NCBI RefSeq assembly: GCF_029255545.1
Contig: NZ_JANLJJ010000091.1
Span: forward strand, 58,965-122,964
Origin: Ferrovibrio sp.
GTDB lineage: Bacteria > Pseudomonadota > Alphaproteobacteria > Ferrovibrionales > Ferrovibrionaceae
Direction of reading: 5' to 3'
DNA: 64,000 bases
The notes beneath the pieces were generated by a model, which saw only the letters and a program-made list of their open reading frames with translations, searched no databases and was not told the DNA's origin. Of the stretch, positions 24,640 through 32,799 are shown piece by piece (within the stretch, counting starts at the first letter, position 1; the number at the start of each line of letters is the position of its first letter). A program made the position numbers and the translations under genes.

Positions 24640-24966
24640 TCAGGCGACGTCTCCGGCATCGGGTAGCCGCGCATGATGGTTGCGCCGCTTGCGCTTGTCG
24701 CGCCGAATTTGCTTGGCCAGTCTTTCGAGCGCCTGGTCGAAGCTGAGGTAAATTTCAGCTCCCTCCGCCTCGGCCTGCGCGTCGATGCCGGTGCCAACAT
24801 GCACCGAGCAATGGCAATGGTACATCCCCCTTTCGCGGCGGAAGACCACCTGTGCCTCAATGGCATTGTCCATGTATTTGGACACTGCGGCAGAGAGATG
24901 TTCCTCGACATAGGCGCGGAGTGAGTCACCGAGGTCGAGCTGCTGTCCGGAAGTCAGGATTTTCAT
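24640..24966 (-). CDS. hpf: Ribosome hibernation promoting factor, short form
   Basis: 108 residues. The HPF/RaiA domain fills nearly the whole protein: MKILTSGQQLDLGDSLRAYV, then a KYMDNAIEAQVVFRRERGMYHCHCSVHVG strand pair, and SFDQALERLAKQIRRDKRKRR. It binds the 30S subunit and silences or pairs ribosomes in stationary phase. Most alphaproteobacterial HPFs I know are long forms of about 190 residues with a C-terminal dimerisation domain; here only 11 residues follow the basic helix. The 58-base gap to ptsN leaves no room for that domain, so this is a true short form or an ancient truncation. A good sigma-70 promoter lies upstream. Confidence 0.93.
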   Translation of the reverse strand: MKILTSGQQLDLGDSLRAYVEEHLSAAVSKYMDNAIEAQVVFRRERGMYHCHCSVHVGTGIDAQAEAEGAEIYLSFDQALERLAKQIRRDKRKRRNHHARLPDAGDVA

Positions 24967-24993
24967 GATGTCTCGAAACCCGAGTTCGATCGG

Positions 24994-25077
24994 TCAGGGC
25001 ATGATTGTAGTACGGCGCCCAGCGCCCGTCATGCGGTCGCGGACCATAGAGAAGCACTCTCTCACTGTCAACCGCAT
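24994..25077 (-). CDS. Candidate 27-codon leader ORF upstream of hpf
   Basis: ATG at 25077 is preceded by AGGAGG with five bases of spacing, the best Shine-Dalgarno in this region. It encodes 27 residues, basic, ending in TIMP. The hpf sigma-70 promoter overlaps its first codons, so it could only be translated from a transcript starting further upstream, for example read-through from can. It ends 27 bases before hpf. No homolog is recognised. Confidence 0.25.
   Translation of the reverse strand: MRLTVRECFSMVRDRMTGAGRRTTIMP
25043..25071 (-). promoter_or_regulatory. Near-consensus sigma-70 promoter for hpf-ptsN
   Basis: On the minus strand, TTGACA (25071-25066), a 17-base spacer, then TATGGT (25048-25043). 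Start of transcription would be near 25036, giving a leader of about 70 bases to hpf. This lets hpf-ptsN be expressed separately from the lpt-rpoN operon. Confidence 0.75.
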
Positions 25078-25149
25078 AACCACCTCCTAACTCTTTGATT
25101 CCCTTAATATCCACAACCTTGTGGCCGTATTAACGAGTTAACCACAGGC

Positions 25150-25797
25150 TTAACCCTGCTCCGGATTCAGCTCGGTGCGGAAAATCCCGGCCAGCGTTTG
25201 CGGATTCGATATGGTGACGCCAAGATCGCGGATCAAGCCGTTGGAAATACCATAAACCCAGCCATGCAAGCTGAGCTCCTGGCCACGATGCCAGGCGTTC
25301 TGCACGATGGTCGTTTTGGCCAGGTTGAGCACCTGCTCACGCACATTCATCTCGCATAACGCGTTGAGACGTTTGTACTCATCGATGATATCGGCCAGCT
25401 CGGCGTGATTTTTTTCGTACACGTCACGGATTGGCCGCAGCCAATGATCGATCAGCCCGAGCTGCTGCGGTTGCATCGCGGCGCGCACGCCGCCGCAGCC
25501 GTAATGCCCGGTCACGATCACATGCTTCACCTGCAGGAACTCAATGGCGTATTGCAGGACGGCCAGACAGTTCATATCGGCCGGATGCACCAGGTTGGCG
25601 ACATTGCGGTGCACGAACAGCTCACCGGGATCGAGGCCAACGATTTCATTGGCCGGCACCCGGCTGTCGGCGCAGCCAATCCACAGATAGGCGGGATTCT
25701 GCTGATGGGTCAGCCGATCGAAGAAGCCGGGATCGGCCCGCAGCTTCGACATCGCCCAGGCACGGTTGCTTTCAAAAAGCGGTTCAATGTCGGTCAT
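25150..25797 (-). CDS. can: Beta-class carbonic anhydrase
   Basis: 215 residues. Zinc ligands are C42 (CADSRVP, with the D44/R46 dyad), H98 and C101 (GHYGCGGV). HRNVANLV completes the family signature. It interconverts carbon dioxide and bicarbonate in the cytosol, feeding carboxylases such as those starting lipid synthesis. The start lies four bases from the rpoN stop, so it is cotranscribed with lptB-rpoN. This placement between rpoN and hpf breaks an otherwise widely conserved order and may be an insertion specific to this lineage. The 183 bases to hpf contain the hpf promoter. Confidence 0.97.
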   Translation of the reverse strand: MTDIEPLFESNRAWAMSKLRADPGFFDRLTHQQNPAYLWIGCADSRVPANEIVGLDPGELFVHRNVANLVHPADMNCLAVLQYAIEFLQVKHVIVTGHYGCGGVRAAMQPQQLGLIDHWLRPIRDVYEKNHAELADIIDEYKRLNALCEMNVREQVLNLAKTTIVQNAWHRGQELSLHGWVYGISNGLIRDLGVTISNPQTLAGIFRTELNPEQG

Positions 25798-25801
25798 GGC
25801 C

Positions 25802-27355
25802 TCAACCGGTTTTCAGCAGCCCGGCCTTTTTCAGCCGCCGGCGCTCCACGGAGGATGGAATATTCATGGCTTCACGATATTTCGCCACCGTGCGCCGGGC
25901 GATATCGACGCCCTTGCCGGCAAGGACCTCGACGATCTTGTCATCCGACAGCACATCCTCGGCCGCCTCCCCGTCGATCAGCGATTTAATGCGATGCCGG
26001 ATCGATTCAGCTGAAAAAGCCTCGCCACCGTCAGTCGCGGCGATGCTGGCGGTGAAGAAATACTTCATCTCGAAGATGCCGCGCGGCGTCGCCATCGTCT
26101 TGTTCGAGGTCACGCGGCTGACCGTGCTTTCATGCATCTCGATCGCCTCGGCCACCGCGCGCAGGTTCAGCGGCTTGAGATGCGCCACGCCATGGCGCAG
26201 GAAGGCATCCTGCTGGCGCACGATCTCGCTGGCGACCTTCAGGATCGTCTGTGCCCGCTGGTCCAGCGACTTGACCAGCCAGTTGGCGGAATTGAGACAA
26301 TCGGACATGTAGCTTTTGGTCTGCTTGTCCTTGTCCTTGCCGTTGGCGTTTTTCTCGCCTCTGGTCACCTTGGCGTAATAGCGGCTGTTGACCAGCACGC
26401 GCGGCAACGTGTCGCTGTTCAACTCGACCAGCCAGCTGCCGTCATTGCCACGCCGCACATAGACATCGGGCACCAGCGTCTGCACCGGCTCGCCGCCGAA
26501 CAGCAGCCCCGGCTTAGGGTTCAGCGCGCGGATTTCCTGTACCATGTCGGCAATGTCTTCCTGGTCGACACCGCAGATGCGCATCAGGCCGGCAATATCC
26601 CGCTTGGCCAGCAATTCGAGATTGTCCAGCATGGCCTGCATGGCCGGATCGAGGCGGTCACGTTCGCGCAATTGCAGGGCAAGGCATTCCTTCAGGCTGC
26701 GAGCGAACAGGCCGGCCGGCTCGATGGTCTGCAAATCCAGCAGCACGGCCTCGACATCATCGGCACCGACGCCCAGCCGCTCGGCAATCTCCTCCAATGG
26801 CTCGGTGATGTAACCCGCTTCATCGAGGGAATCGATCAGCGCCTGGCCGATCAACCGATCGCCGGCATTCGCCGGCATCAACAGCCAATGATCCTGTACA
26901 TGTTCGCGCAGACTGCGGGTTTCGGTCAGGCTGTTTTCCAGCCCGCCACCCTCGTCCTCGAAACGGGAATCGCCGCCGCGACCGCTGATGTAATTGCTGC
27001 CCAGGCCGCTTTCCGGGCCCATGGCATCATAGCCGCTGTCGTTGTTGAAGGTGCTGTCGGACTCGCTGTCAACATCCAGCGATTCACGGGCCTTCTCGGT
27101 AATAGTGTCAGACGCCAGGTCAAGGCGCTCGACCGCGGCATTGGCCTCGGCCACTTCGAAGGGGTCCTTGGTGTCATCGCCCGAGGGGTTCTCGCCATCG
27201 ACGCGCTCGAGCAGCGGGTTGCGTTCCAGTTCCTGCTCGACATAGGCCATCAATTCGAGATTGGACAGTTGCAGCAGCTTGATCGCCTGCTGCAACTGCG
27301 GTGTCATAACAAGGGCTTGGCCCTGCCTAAGCTCAAGACGGGGACCGAGCGCCAT
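25802..27355 (-). CDS. rpoN: RNA polymerase sigma-54 factor RpoN
   Basis: 517 residues, full length. Region I begins with LRQGQALVMTPQLQQAIKLL, the Gln/Leu-rich activator-responsive segment. An acidic region II (about 50-140) follows, then the core-binding region. The C-terminal RpoN box is ARRTVAKYREAM (about 492-503), the motif that reads the -24 element. It directs core polymerase to -24/-12 promoters needing AAA+ activators, classically for nitrogen and flagellar genes. It lies 12 bases after lptB, as in most proteobacteria, and four bases before can. Confidence 0.98.
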   Translation of the reverse strand: MALGPRLELRQGQALVMTPQLQQAIKLLQLSNLELMAYVEQELERNPLLERVDGENPSGDDTKDPFEVAEANAAVERLDLASDTITEKARESLDVDSESDSTFNNDSGYDAMGPESGLGSNYISGRGGDSRFEDEGGGLENSLTETRSLREHVQDHWLLMPANAGDRLIGQALIDSLDEAGYITEPLEEIAERLGVGADDVEAVLLDLQTIEPAGLFARSLKECLALQLRERDRLDPAMQAMLDNLELLAKRDIAGLMRICGVDQEDIADMVQEIRALNPKPGLLFGGEPVQTLVPDVYVRRGNDGSWLVELNSDTLPRVLVNSRYYAKVTRGEKNANGKDKDKQTKSYMSDCLNSANWLVKSLDQRAQTILKVASEIVRQQDAFLRHGVAHLKPLNLRAVAEAIEMHESTVSRVTSNKTMATPRGIFEMKYFFTASIAATDGGEAFSAESIRHRIKSLIDGEAAEDVLSDDKIVEVLAGKGVDIARRTVAKYREAMNIPSSVERRRLKKAGLLKTG

Positions 27356-27367
27356 GCTAGAGCTCCG

Positions 27368-28150
27368 TCACCAGCTGAACCGCTCGCCCAGATAGACGCG
27401 CCGGACATTCTCGTCGGCGACGATCTCGCTCGGGCTGCCTTCCATCAGAACCTTGCCATCATGCAGGATATAGGCGCGGTCAATGATATCGAGCGTTTCA
27501 CGCACATTGTGATCGGTGATCAGCACGCCGATGCCGCGATCCTTCAGATGCGAAACCAGCTGGCGGATTTCACCCACCGCGATCGGATCGATGCCGGCCA
27601 GCGGTTCGTCCAGCAGCATGAAGGATGGCTGGGTGGCCAGCGCCCGGGCGATCTCGCAGCGGCGCCGTTCGCCGCCCGAAAGCGCCAGCGCCGGCGTGCG
27701 CCGCAGATGGGTGATCGAGAACTCGGCCAGCAGGTCATCCAGCATCGCCTCGCGCCGGTCGGTTTCCGGCTCGACCAGCTCCAGCACGGCGCGGATATTC
27801 TGCTCCACCGTCAGGCCTCGGAAAATCGAGGCTTCCTGCGGCAGGTAGCCCATGCCGAGACGGGCGCGCCGATACATCGGCAGGCCGGTGATGTCGTGAC
27901 CATCCAGCGTGATACTGCCGTGATCGGGGCGGATCAGACCGGTCATGATGTAAAAAGTGGTGGTCTTGCCGGCGCCGTTCGGGCCCAGCAACCCAACCGC
28001 CTCGCCGCGCTGGACATAGAGCGATACGTCGCGTAGCACCGGGCGCTTCTTGAAGCTCTTGCCCAGCCGATGGGCCGCCAGGCCGGGGAATTCGTTTTCT
28101 GCCACCAGCCGCAGGCCGTCGCCGCCAAGCTTTTCGCCACCGATATTCAT
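27368..28150 (-). CDS. lptB: LPS export ABC transporter ATPase LptB
   Basis: 260 residues. Walker [10 protein letters not shown] (56-64), Q-loop YLPQEASIF, signature [15 protein letters not shown], Walker [13 protein letters not shown], switch His in TDHNVRETL. It powers lipopolysaccharide extraction from the inner membrane as the LptB2FG dimer. The first 25 residues precede the ABC core and are longer than in many LptBs. The ATG overlaps the lptA stop as ATGA, and rpoN follows after 12 bases. LptF and LptG are not in this window. Confidence 0.98.
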   Translation of the reverse strand: MNIGGEKLGGDGLRLVAENEFPGLAAHRLGKSFKKRPVLRDVSLYVQRGEAVGLLGPNGAGKTTTFYIMTGLIRPDHGSITLDGHDITGLPMYRRARLGMGYLPQEASIFRGLTVEQNIRAVLELVEPETDRREAMLDDLLAEFSITHLRRTPALALSGGERRRCEIARALATQPSFMLLDEPLAGIDPIAVGEIRQLVSHLKDRGIGVLITDHNVRETLDIIDRAYILHDGKVLMEGSPSEIVADENVRRVYLGERFSW

Positions 28151-28779
28151 CAGCGCTTTTCCCCGGTCTTGGGGGATGCACCCTCGGCTGGCTTGTCGTC
28201 GCCCTTCGGCACGAACACGCCGCGCACACGGCCGCCGGTCACCGGATCGCAGGTGCTGCGGCCGGTATCCTGGTACATCACCGCGCGGGCACAGCGCACC
28301 GTACCCTGGTCATTGCTCAGCACCACGTTGCCGGTCAGCGTGATGGTTTTCTTGTCCACATCGTAGACGCCGAAATCGCCCTGGCCGCGCTCCTGCGGCG
28401 TGGAGACGAAAACAGCCCCCTTGGCCTCGATCTTGGTGATCGAGCTGGCATCCGGACCCGCCGATGTCGCCGGCGTAGCCGGGCGTGGCGGCGCCGGCTT
28501 TGCCGCGCCGGCCTGGCCCGGCTGGCTGCGCTCACGGTAATAAACAAAGAGTTCCGCCGAACGCAGACGGGTATCACCCTGCACGGCATCAACATTGCCG
28601 CGGAAAATCGCGAGCTGCTTGTCCTGCTGCACTTCCAGCGTATCAGAGGCGATCTCGATCGGCTGATCGCTGTTCTTGCGCCCGTTCAGTCCGATCTGAC
28701 CGAAAGCCGGAGACAAGGCCAGCAGCGCACTGCCGGCCAGCATGACGAGGAAAAGCGCAGACTGACGCATTCCAATCAT
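28150..28779 (-). CDS. lptA: LPS transport periplasmic protein LptA
   Basis: 209 residues. Signal peptide to about residue 27 ([21 protein letters not shown]). The OstA/LptA beta-jellyroll begins [35 protein letters not shown] in consecutive strands and continues [23 protein letters not shown]. It forms the periplasmic bridge between LptC and LptD. An insert of about 30 Pro/Ala-rich residues (near 88-118) splits the jellyroll, a variation seen in some alphaproteobacteria. It overlaps both lptC and lptB by four bases. A second ATG three codons in is also possible. Confidence 0.95.
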   Translation of the reverse strand: MIGMRQSALFLVMLAGSALLALSPAFGQIGLNGRKNSDQPIEIASDTLEVQQDKQLAIFRGNVDAVQGDTRLRSAELFVYYRERSQPGQAGAAKPAPPRPATPATSAGPDASSITKIEAKGAVFVSTPQERGQGDFGVYDVDKKTITLTGNVVLSNDQGTVRCARAVMYQDTGRSTCDPVTGGRVRGVFVPKGDDKPAEGASPKTGEKR

Positions 28780-29462
28780 CCCCGTTGTTCGCGCGGGAAG
28801 ATGGTGGTCTTCACGCCATTGATAAACACGACACGCTGGCCCTTGTCATAGATCCGCATGCCATTGGCATTGATCTTGCCCAGCGCCGAATGCCCCCAGA
28901 CTTTCTCGTCGCTGGAGACCACCTTGGTCTCCAGGTTGATCTCGGCGGAATGGCCGTGCATCTCGTAGCCCTTGTCGCCGAACACCGCAATGTTGCCAAA
29001 CAGGTCAAGCAGCTGCGCATTGCCCTGATAAAGCCCGGTATCCGCCGTCAGCGACCACCATTCTCCGTTATGCATGGTGAGATCGGCCTGCACGCGATCC
29101 AGCGTCACCTGCTTGTCGTCCTGCGGATCCTGCACGGCGCGGTCGGCCGTAACGATGTAAGGCTGGCCGTTGGCATCGGTGCCGCGATAGCGCGGATTGT
29201 TCATCACCAGGGCGGCATTCGCGCTGTCGACATTGCTGAATGTCAGCGGCAGCATGTGATGCTTCCTGGAAAGCTGCGGCCAGGCGATCACCACCGCAAT
29301 GGTACCCAGCGCGATCAGCGGCAGGATGAATTTCATGAATTGCACGAACCGGCGCCGACGGGTGAGCGTCGACAGCGCATCGGCAGCACTGCGCGGAGTA
29401 AAGCCCGCCGCAGGCTTGCTCGGCGAAGCACTCGCGCTGATGCGATCGCTGTTGGCGGTCAT
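28776..29462 (-). CDS. lptC: LPS export protein LptC
   Basis: 228 residues from ATG 29462. A cytosolic N-terminal tail, then one membrane helix (about 43-62, FILPLIALGTIAVVIAWPQL), then a periplasmic jellyroll with NPRYRGTDANGQPYIVTADRA and WSLTADTGLYQGNAQLLDLFGNIAVF, typical of LptC. It links LptB2FG to LptA. It is 16 bases after kdsD and overlaps lptA. The frame continues 26 codons upstream but that stretch overlaps the 3' end of kdsD and lacks the LptC pattern. Confidence 0.94.
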   Translation of the reverse strand: MTANSDRISASASPSKPAAGFTPRSAADALSTLTRRRRFVQFMKFILPLIALGTIAVVIAWPQLSRKHHMLPLTFSNVDSANAALVMNNPRYRGTDANGQPYIVTADRAVQDPQDDKQVTLDRVQADLTMHNGEWWSLTADTGLYQGNAQLLDLFGNIAVFGDKGYEMHGHSAEINLETKVVSSDEKVWGHSALGKINANGMRIYDKGQRVVFINGVKTTIFPREQRG

Positions 29463-29478
29463 GCGAGGCCCTGCTGCA

Positions 29479-30615
29479 TCAGGTAATACCGGCGCGTACG
29501 CAATCATGCATATGCAGGATTCCGACCGGGTGGTTGCCATCGACCACGAAGAACGCCGTAATACGACGGCTGTTCATCAGGCGCAGGGCCTCGACGGCCA
29601 GTTGATGCGGCCCGATTGTAATCGGCGATTTCGTCATCACCGCGTCCACTGTCTGCGACAGCAGGTCGCCTTCGATATGGCGGCGCAGGTCACCGTCGGT
29701 AACGATGCCGACCAGCCGGCCCTTTTCCCGTCCCTTGGTTCCGACGATGCCAATGCAGCCGAAGCTGCGACCGGCCATGGTGACCAGCGCCTGACGCATC
29801 GGCGTACCGGCGGCGACCAGCGGCATCTCCGGACCGCCATGCATCAGATCACTCACCTTGATGAGCTGCTTGCCGAGTCGGCCGCCCGGATGGAAGACCC
29901 GGTAATGGTCGTGGTTGAACCCCTTGCGCTCCATCAGCGCGACAGCCAGCGCGTCGCCCAGCGCCAGCGTCATGGTGGTCGAGGTGGTCGGCGCCAGCCC
30001 CATCGGGCAGGCTTCCTCAACCGGCGGCAGGATCAGTGCCACATCGGAGGCCAGGCCCAGCGCGGAACGCGATTTCGACGTGATGCCAATCAGCGGAATG
30101 CCGAACCGCTTGGCATGGGCGATCAGGTCGGCCATTTCCGGCACGTCGCCGGAATTGGACAGGCAGAGCAGCACATCGCCCTGCATCACCATGCCGAGAT
30201 CACCATGGCTGGCCTCGGCCGGATGCACGAAGAATGCCGGCGTGCCGGTCGATGCCAGAGTGGCGGCGATCTTGCGGCCGACATGGCCGCTTTTGCCCAT
30301 GCCCGAAACGATCACCCGGCCACGCACCCCGCTCGACAGGCCGGGATTGCTGCCGCTGACGCCGAGCAGCAGGTCGATGGCGCGGTCGAAGCTGTCGGTC
30401 AGGCCGGCGGCCAGGGCCGCCAGACCATTGGCTTCCATCAGCAGCACGCGGCGGGCGGCGGCGATATCAGGACCTGCCGACGACTGCCGGCCGGTCACCT
30501 GGACCACTTTCGGCCGGACAGTCCCGGACCGGTCGTCCTTGGAAACGGCTTTCGCACGTTTCTTTCCGGTCTTTCCGGCGCGCTTAACACGCGCGGCGGA
30601 TGGTGCGGATGTCAT
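29479..30615 (-). CDS. kdsD: Arabinose-5-phosphate isomerase KdsD (KpsF/GutQ family)
   Basis: 378 residues. A basic low-complexity N-terminal extension of about 45 residues is followed by the SIS domain (VIVSGMGKSGHVGRKIAATLASTGTPA in parts, then CLSNSGDVPEM), and two CBS domains at about 250-378 (HGGPEMPLVAAGTPMR, VTDGDLRRH, HMHDCVRAG). It converts ribulose-5-phosphate to arabinose-5-phosphate, the first step of Kdo synthesis for the LPS core. It heads the lptC-lptA-lptB-rpoN operon. The N-terminal extension is unusual compared with the roughly 328-residue E. coli enzyme. Confidence 0.96.
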   Translation of the reverse strand: MTSAPSAARVKRAGKTGKKRAKAVSKDDRSGTVRPKVVQVTGRQSSAGPDIAAARRVLLMEANGLAALAAGLTDSFDRAIDLLLGVSGSNPGLSSGVRGRVIVSGMGKSGHVGRKIAATLASTGTPAFFVHPAEASHGDLGMVMQGDVLLCLSNSGDVPEMADLIAHAKRFGIPLIGITSKSRSALGLASDVALILPPVEEACPMGLAPTTSTTMTLALGDALAVALMERKGFNHDHYRVFHPGGRLGKQLIKVSDLMHGGPEMPLVAAGTPMRQALVTMAGRSFGCIGIVGTKGREKGRLVGIVTDGDLRRHIEGDLLSQTVDAVMTKSPITIGPHQLAVEALRLMNSRRITAFFVVDGNHPVGILHMHDCVRAGIT

Positions 30616-30640
30616 GGGTTACCCACCGCTTGCGAGACAT

Positions 30641-30658
30641 AAACAAGAATCGTGCCAA
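30641..30658 (-). promoter_or_regulatory. Sigma-54-like -24/-12 element upstream of kdsD
   Basis: On the minus strand: TTGGCACG (30658-30651), four bases, then TTGTTT (30646-30641). The -24 half matches the RpoN consensus perfectly; the -12 half has TTGT instead of TTGC. It would start transcription about 15 bases before the kdsD ATG. If functional, sigma-54 would feed back on its own operon. Confidence 0.35.
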
Positions 30659-30731
30659 ATATGGAGAATCGGCTGCCAAATTGCAAACCCGGCGCCGCGC
30701 CCAAGGCGAAATTCACCAATAGACGAAAGAA

Positions 30732-31346
30732 TTAATGGGCGAAAATATCGTCTTCAGGCCAACCGGCGAGATCCAGCGCCGCCCGCGCCGGCAGAAAGGC
30801 AAAACAGGCTTCCGCCAACCCCATACGTCCTTCACGGGTCAACATGCCGTCCAGCACTACTTTAAGCTGGTGAAGATGCAGCACGTCCGAGGCGGCATAG
30901 CGCTGCTGCGCCTCGGTCAGGTTTTGCGCGCCCCAGTCGGAGGATTGTTCCTGCTTGGAGATTTCCACACCGATCAGGTCGCGGCAGAGATCCTTCAGGC
31001 CATGTCGGTCGGTGAAGGTGCGCACCAGCTTGGAGGCCGTGCGGGTGCAGTAAACCGGCGAGGTCTCGGCGCCGAGATACTGCTTCAGGGCCGCAAGATC
31101 GAAGCGGGCAAAGTGAAACAGCTTGAGGATGCCGGGATTTTCCAGCAGCCGCTTGAGATTGGGCGCATTATAACCACTGCCGGCGCGGAACTGGACCAGA
31201 TGGGCATTGCCATCGCCCGAGGAAAGCTGCACGACGCAGAGGCGGTCACGCAGGGTGCGCAGCCCCATCGTCTCGGTGTCGATGGCCACCGACGAGCCAA
31301 GATCGAGGCCGTCGGGCAGGTCGTTCTGATATACGGTGATCGCCAT
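30732..31346 (-). CDS. rnd: Ribonuclease D-type 3'-5' exonuclease
   Basis: 204 residues, a DEDD exonuclease domain without HRDC domains. Exo I is AIDTETMGL, Exo II is LFHFARFDLAAL, and Exo III is YAASDVLHLHQL, giving the DEDDy set with Tyr. RNase D trims tRNA and other RNA 3' ends. Single-domain forms of this length are common in alphaproteobacteria. The gene sits 72 bases downstream of tRNA-Leu on the same strand, so the nuclease might process its own upstream tRNA transcript. A 17-base-spaced direct repeat lies just before its start. Confidence 0.94.
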   Translation of the reverse strand: MAITVYQNDLPDGLDLGSSVAIDTETMGLRTLRDRLCVVQLSSGDGNAHLVQFRAGSGYNAPNLKRLLENPGILKLFHFARFDLAALKQYLGAETSPVYCTRTASKLVRTFTDRHGLKDLCRDLIGVEISKQEQSSDWGAQNLTEAQQRYAASDVLHLHQLKVVLDGMLTREGRMGLAEACFAFLPARAALDLAGWPEDDIFAH

Positions 31347-31352
31347 TTGCGG

Positions 31353-31379
31353 TGCACTCTCTCGGGTGCTGCACTCTCT
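31353..31379 (-). repeat. Direct repeat just upstream of rnd
   Basis: TGCACTCTCT occurs at 31353-31362 and again at 31370-31379 (period 17). On the coding strand each copy reads AGAGAGTGCA, and the copy nearer the ATG may supply a weak ribosome-binding site. A tandem duplication or a paired regulator site is possible. Confidence 0.5.
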
Positions 31380-31417
31380 TGCGCAGACGCCGGGAAACGG
31401 CGCGGCAATCGAGGAAT

Positions 31418-31504
31418 TGGTGCCCAGGATAAGACTCGAACTTACACGACCTTTCGGTCACTAGCACCTGAAGCTAGCGCGTCTACCAATTCCGCCACCT
31501 GGGC
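31418..31504 (-). tRNA. tRNA-Leu (anticodon CAG)
   Basis: 87 bases including an encoded 3' CCA. Acceptor stem GCCCAGG pairs with CCTGGGC. The D-loop region TGGCGGAATTGGTAGACGC is typical of tRNA-Leu. The anticodon stem CTAGC/GCTAG holds the loop TTCAGGT with CAG in the centre. A long variable arm (TGACCGAAAGGTCG) marks a type II tRNA, and GTTCGAGTC forms the T-loop. It reads CUG codons, which dominate in this GC-rich sequence. It lies upstream of rnd on the same strand. Confidence 0.97.
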
Positions 31505-31686
31505 AGGCGGTGCGGGGTCCAAAGCGTGACCGTCGCGACCGAGGCGTGTCTTTACGGCCCCGGCCGGGAGAAGTCAAGCGCCGCCCCGGCTTATCCGGCG
31601 GGGATTCTGCTGGTATCCGGACAGGGCTTGCCATGGCCCGCCACCCTGCCGATAAGGGAAAGTATCGAGCGGGAGAATGGCGGCAG

Positions 31687-32799
31687 ATGGATACGGTCGA
31701 GTGTCTGGTGATCGGGGCCGGCGTGGTGGGTTTAAGCGTGGCCCGTGCCCTGGCCCGGCGTGGCCGCGAGGTCGTGATTGCCGAGGCCGCCGACCTGATC
31801 GGCAGCGAGACCAGTTCCCGCAATTCCGAAGTGATCCATGCCGGCATCTATTATCCGGCCGGCAGCCTGAAAGCCCGCTTCTGCGTGGCCGGCAAGCAGG
31901 CGCTGTACGCCTATTGCGCCGAGCGCGGCATTGCCCATCGGCGCTGTGGCAAGCTGATTGTCGCTGCAGACGATGCACAGATCGCCGACCTGGAGGTGTT
32001 GAAACAGAAAGCTGTGGCCAATGGCGTGGCTGACCTGCAGTGGCTCAGCCGCGACCAAGCCCTGGCGCTGGAGCCCCAGCTTCATTGCGTCGCCGCCCTG
32101 CTCTCGCCCTCCACCGGGATCATCGACAGTCATGGCCTGATGCTGGCCTTCCAGGGCGAGGCGGAAGACCATGGCGCCATGCTGGCACTGAGTTCGCCCG
32201 TGCTGCGCGGCGCGGCGGCGAATGATGGCATTGTGATCGAAACCGGCGGGCGTGAGCCGATGCGGCTGAAGGCCCGGCTGGTCATCAATGCCGCCGGCCT
32301 CTCGGCGCAGCGCATCGCGGCATCCATCGAGGGCATCCGGGCCGAGAGCGTGCCAGGTTGCCATTATGCCAAGGGCAATTACTTCATCCTCTCGGGAATG
32401 AAGCCGCCGTTTTCGCGGCTGATCTACCCGGTGCCCGAACCCGGCGGATTGGGTACCCATGTCACCATAGACCTGGGCGGCCAGATGCGTTTCGGGCCAG
32501 ATGTGGAATGGGTGAAGAGCATCGACTACGCAGTCGATCCGGCCCGGGGTGAAAAATTCTACGCCGCCGTGCGGCGCTACTGGCCCGGCCTGCCCGATGG
32601 CGCGATCCAGCCCGGCTATGCCGGTATCCGCCCGAAGTTGTCCCCGTCCGGCGGCAAGGCCGATGACTTCGTCATCCATGGCCCCGAGCAGACCGGCCTG
32701 CCCGGCCTGATCAACCTGTTCGGCATCGAAAGCCCCGGACTCACGGCATCGCTGGCGCTCGGGGACTATGTCGCCGACCTGGCCGAGGCAGCGGGATGA
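31687..32799 (+). CDS. FAD-dependent oxidoreductase, L-2-hydroxyglutarate oxidase-like
   Basis: 370 residues from ATG 31687 with GGGAGA upstream. The FAD loop is [19 protein letters not shown] (8-26). LhgO-type motifs follow: [29 protein letters not shown], and near the end [10 protein letters not shown] and [14 protein letters not shown]. LhgO oxidises L-2-hydroxyglutarate and passes electrons to quinone. The group includes oxidases of other 2-hydroxy acids, so the true substrate is open. Its stop overlaps the next gene (ATGA), and the pair opens the catabolic island. The 182 bases before it (after the tRNA) hold no clear promoter. Confidence 0.92.
   Translation: MDTVECLVIGAGVVGLSVARALARRGREVVIAEAADLIGSETSSRNSEVIHAGIYYPAGSLKARFCVAGKQALYAYCAERGIAHRRCGKLIVAADDAQIADLEVLKQKAVANGVADLQWLSRDQALALEPQLHCVAALLSPSTGIIDSHGLMLAFQGEAEDHGAMLALSSPVLRGAAANDGIVIETGGREPMRLKARLVINAAGLSAQRIAASIEGIRAESVPGCHYAKGNYFILSGMKPPFSRLIYPVPEPGGLGTHVTIDLGGQMRFGPDVEWVKSIDYAVDPARGEKFYAAVRRYWPGLPDGAIQPGYAGIRPKLSPSGGKADDFVIHGPEQTGLPGLINLFGIESPGLTASLALGDYVADLAEAAG

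Noticed and set aside
24582-24640. Frameshifted remnant of an HPF C-terminal domain
   Set aside because: Only 58 bases remain before ptsN, too few for the domain in any frame.
24926-25114. A 62-codon GTG frame across the hpf start
   Set aside because: It overlaps the hpf coding start and the hpf promoter; no conserved pattern.
25130-25153. CtrA-like TTAA repeats upstream of hpf
   Set aside because: Spacings are 4 and 8 bases rather than the required 7.
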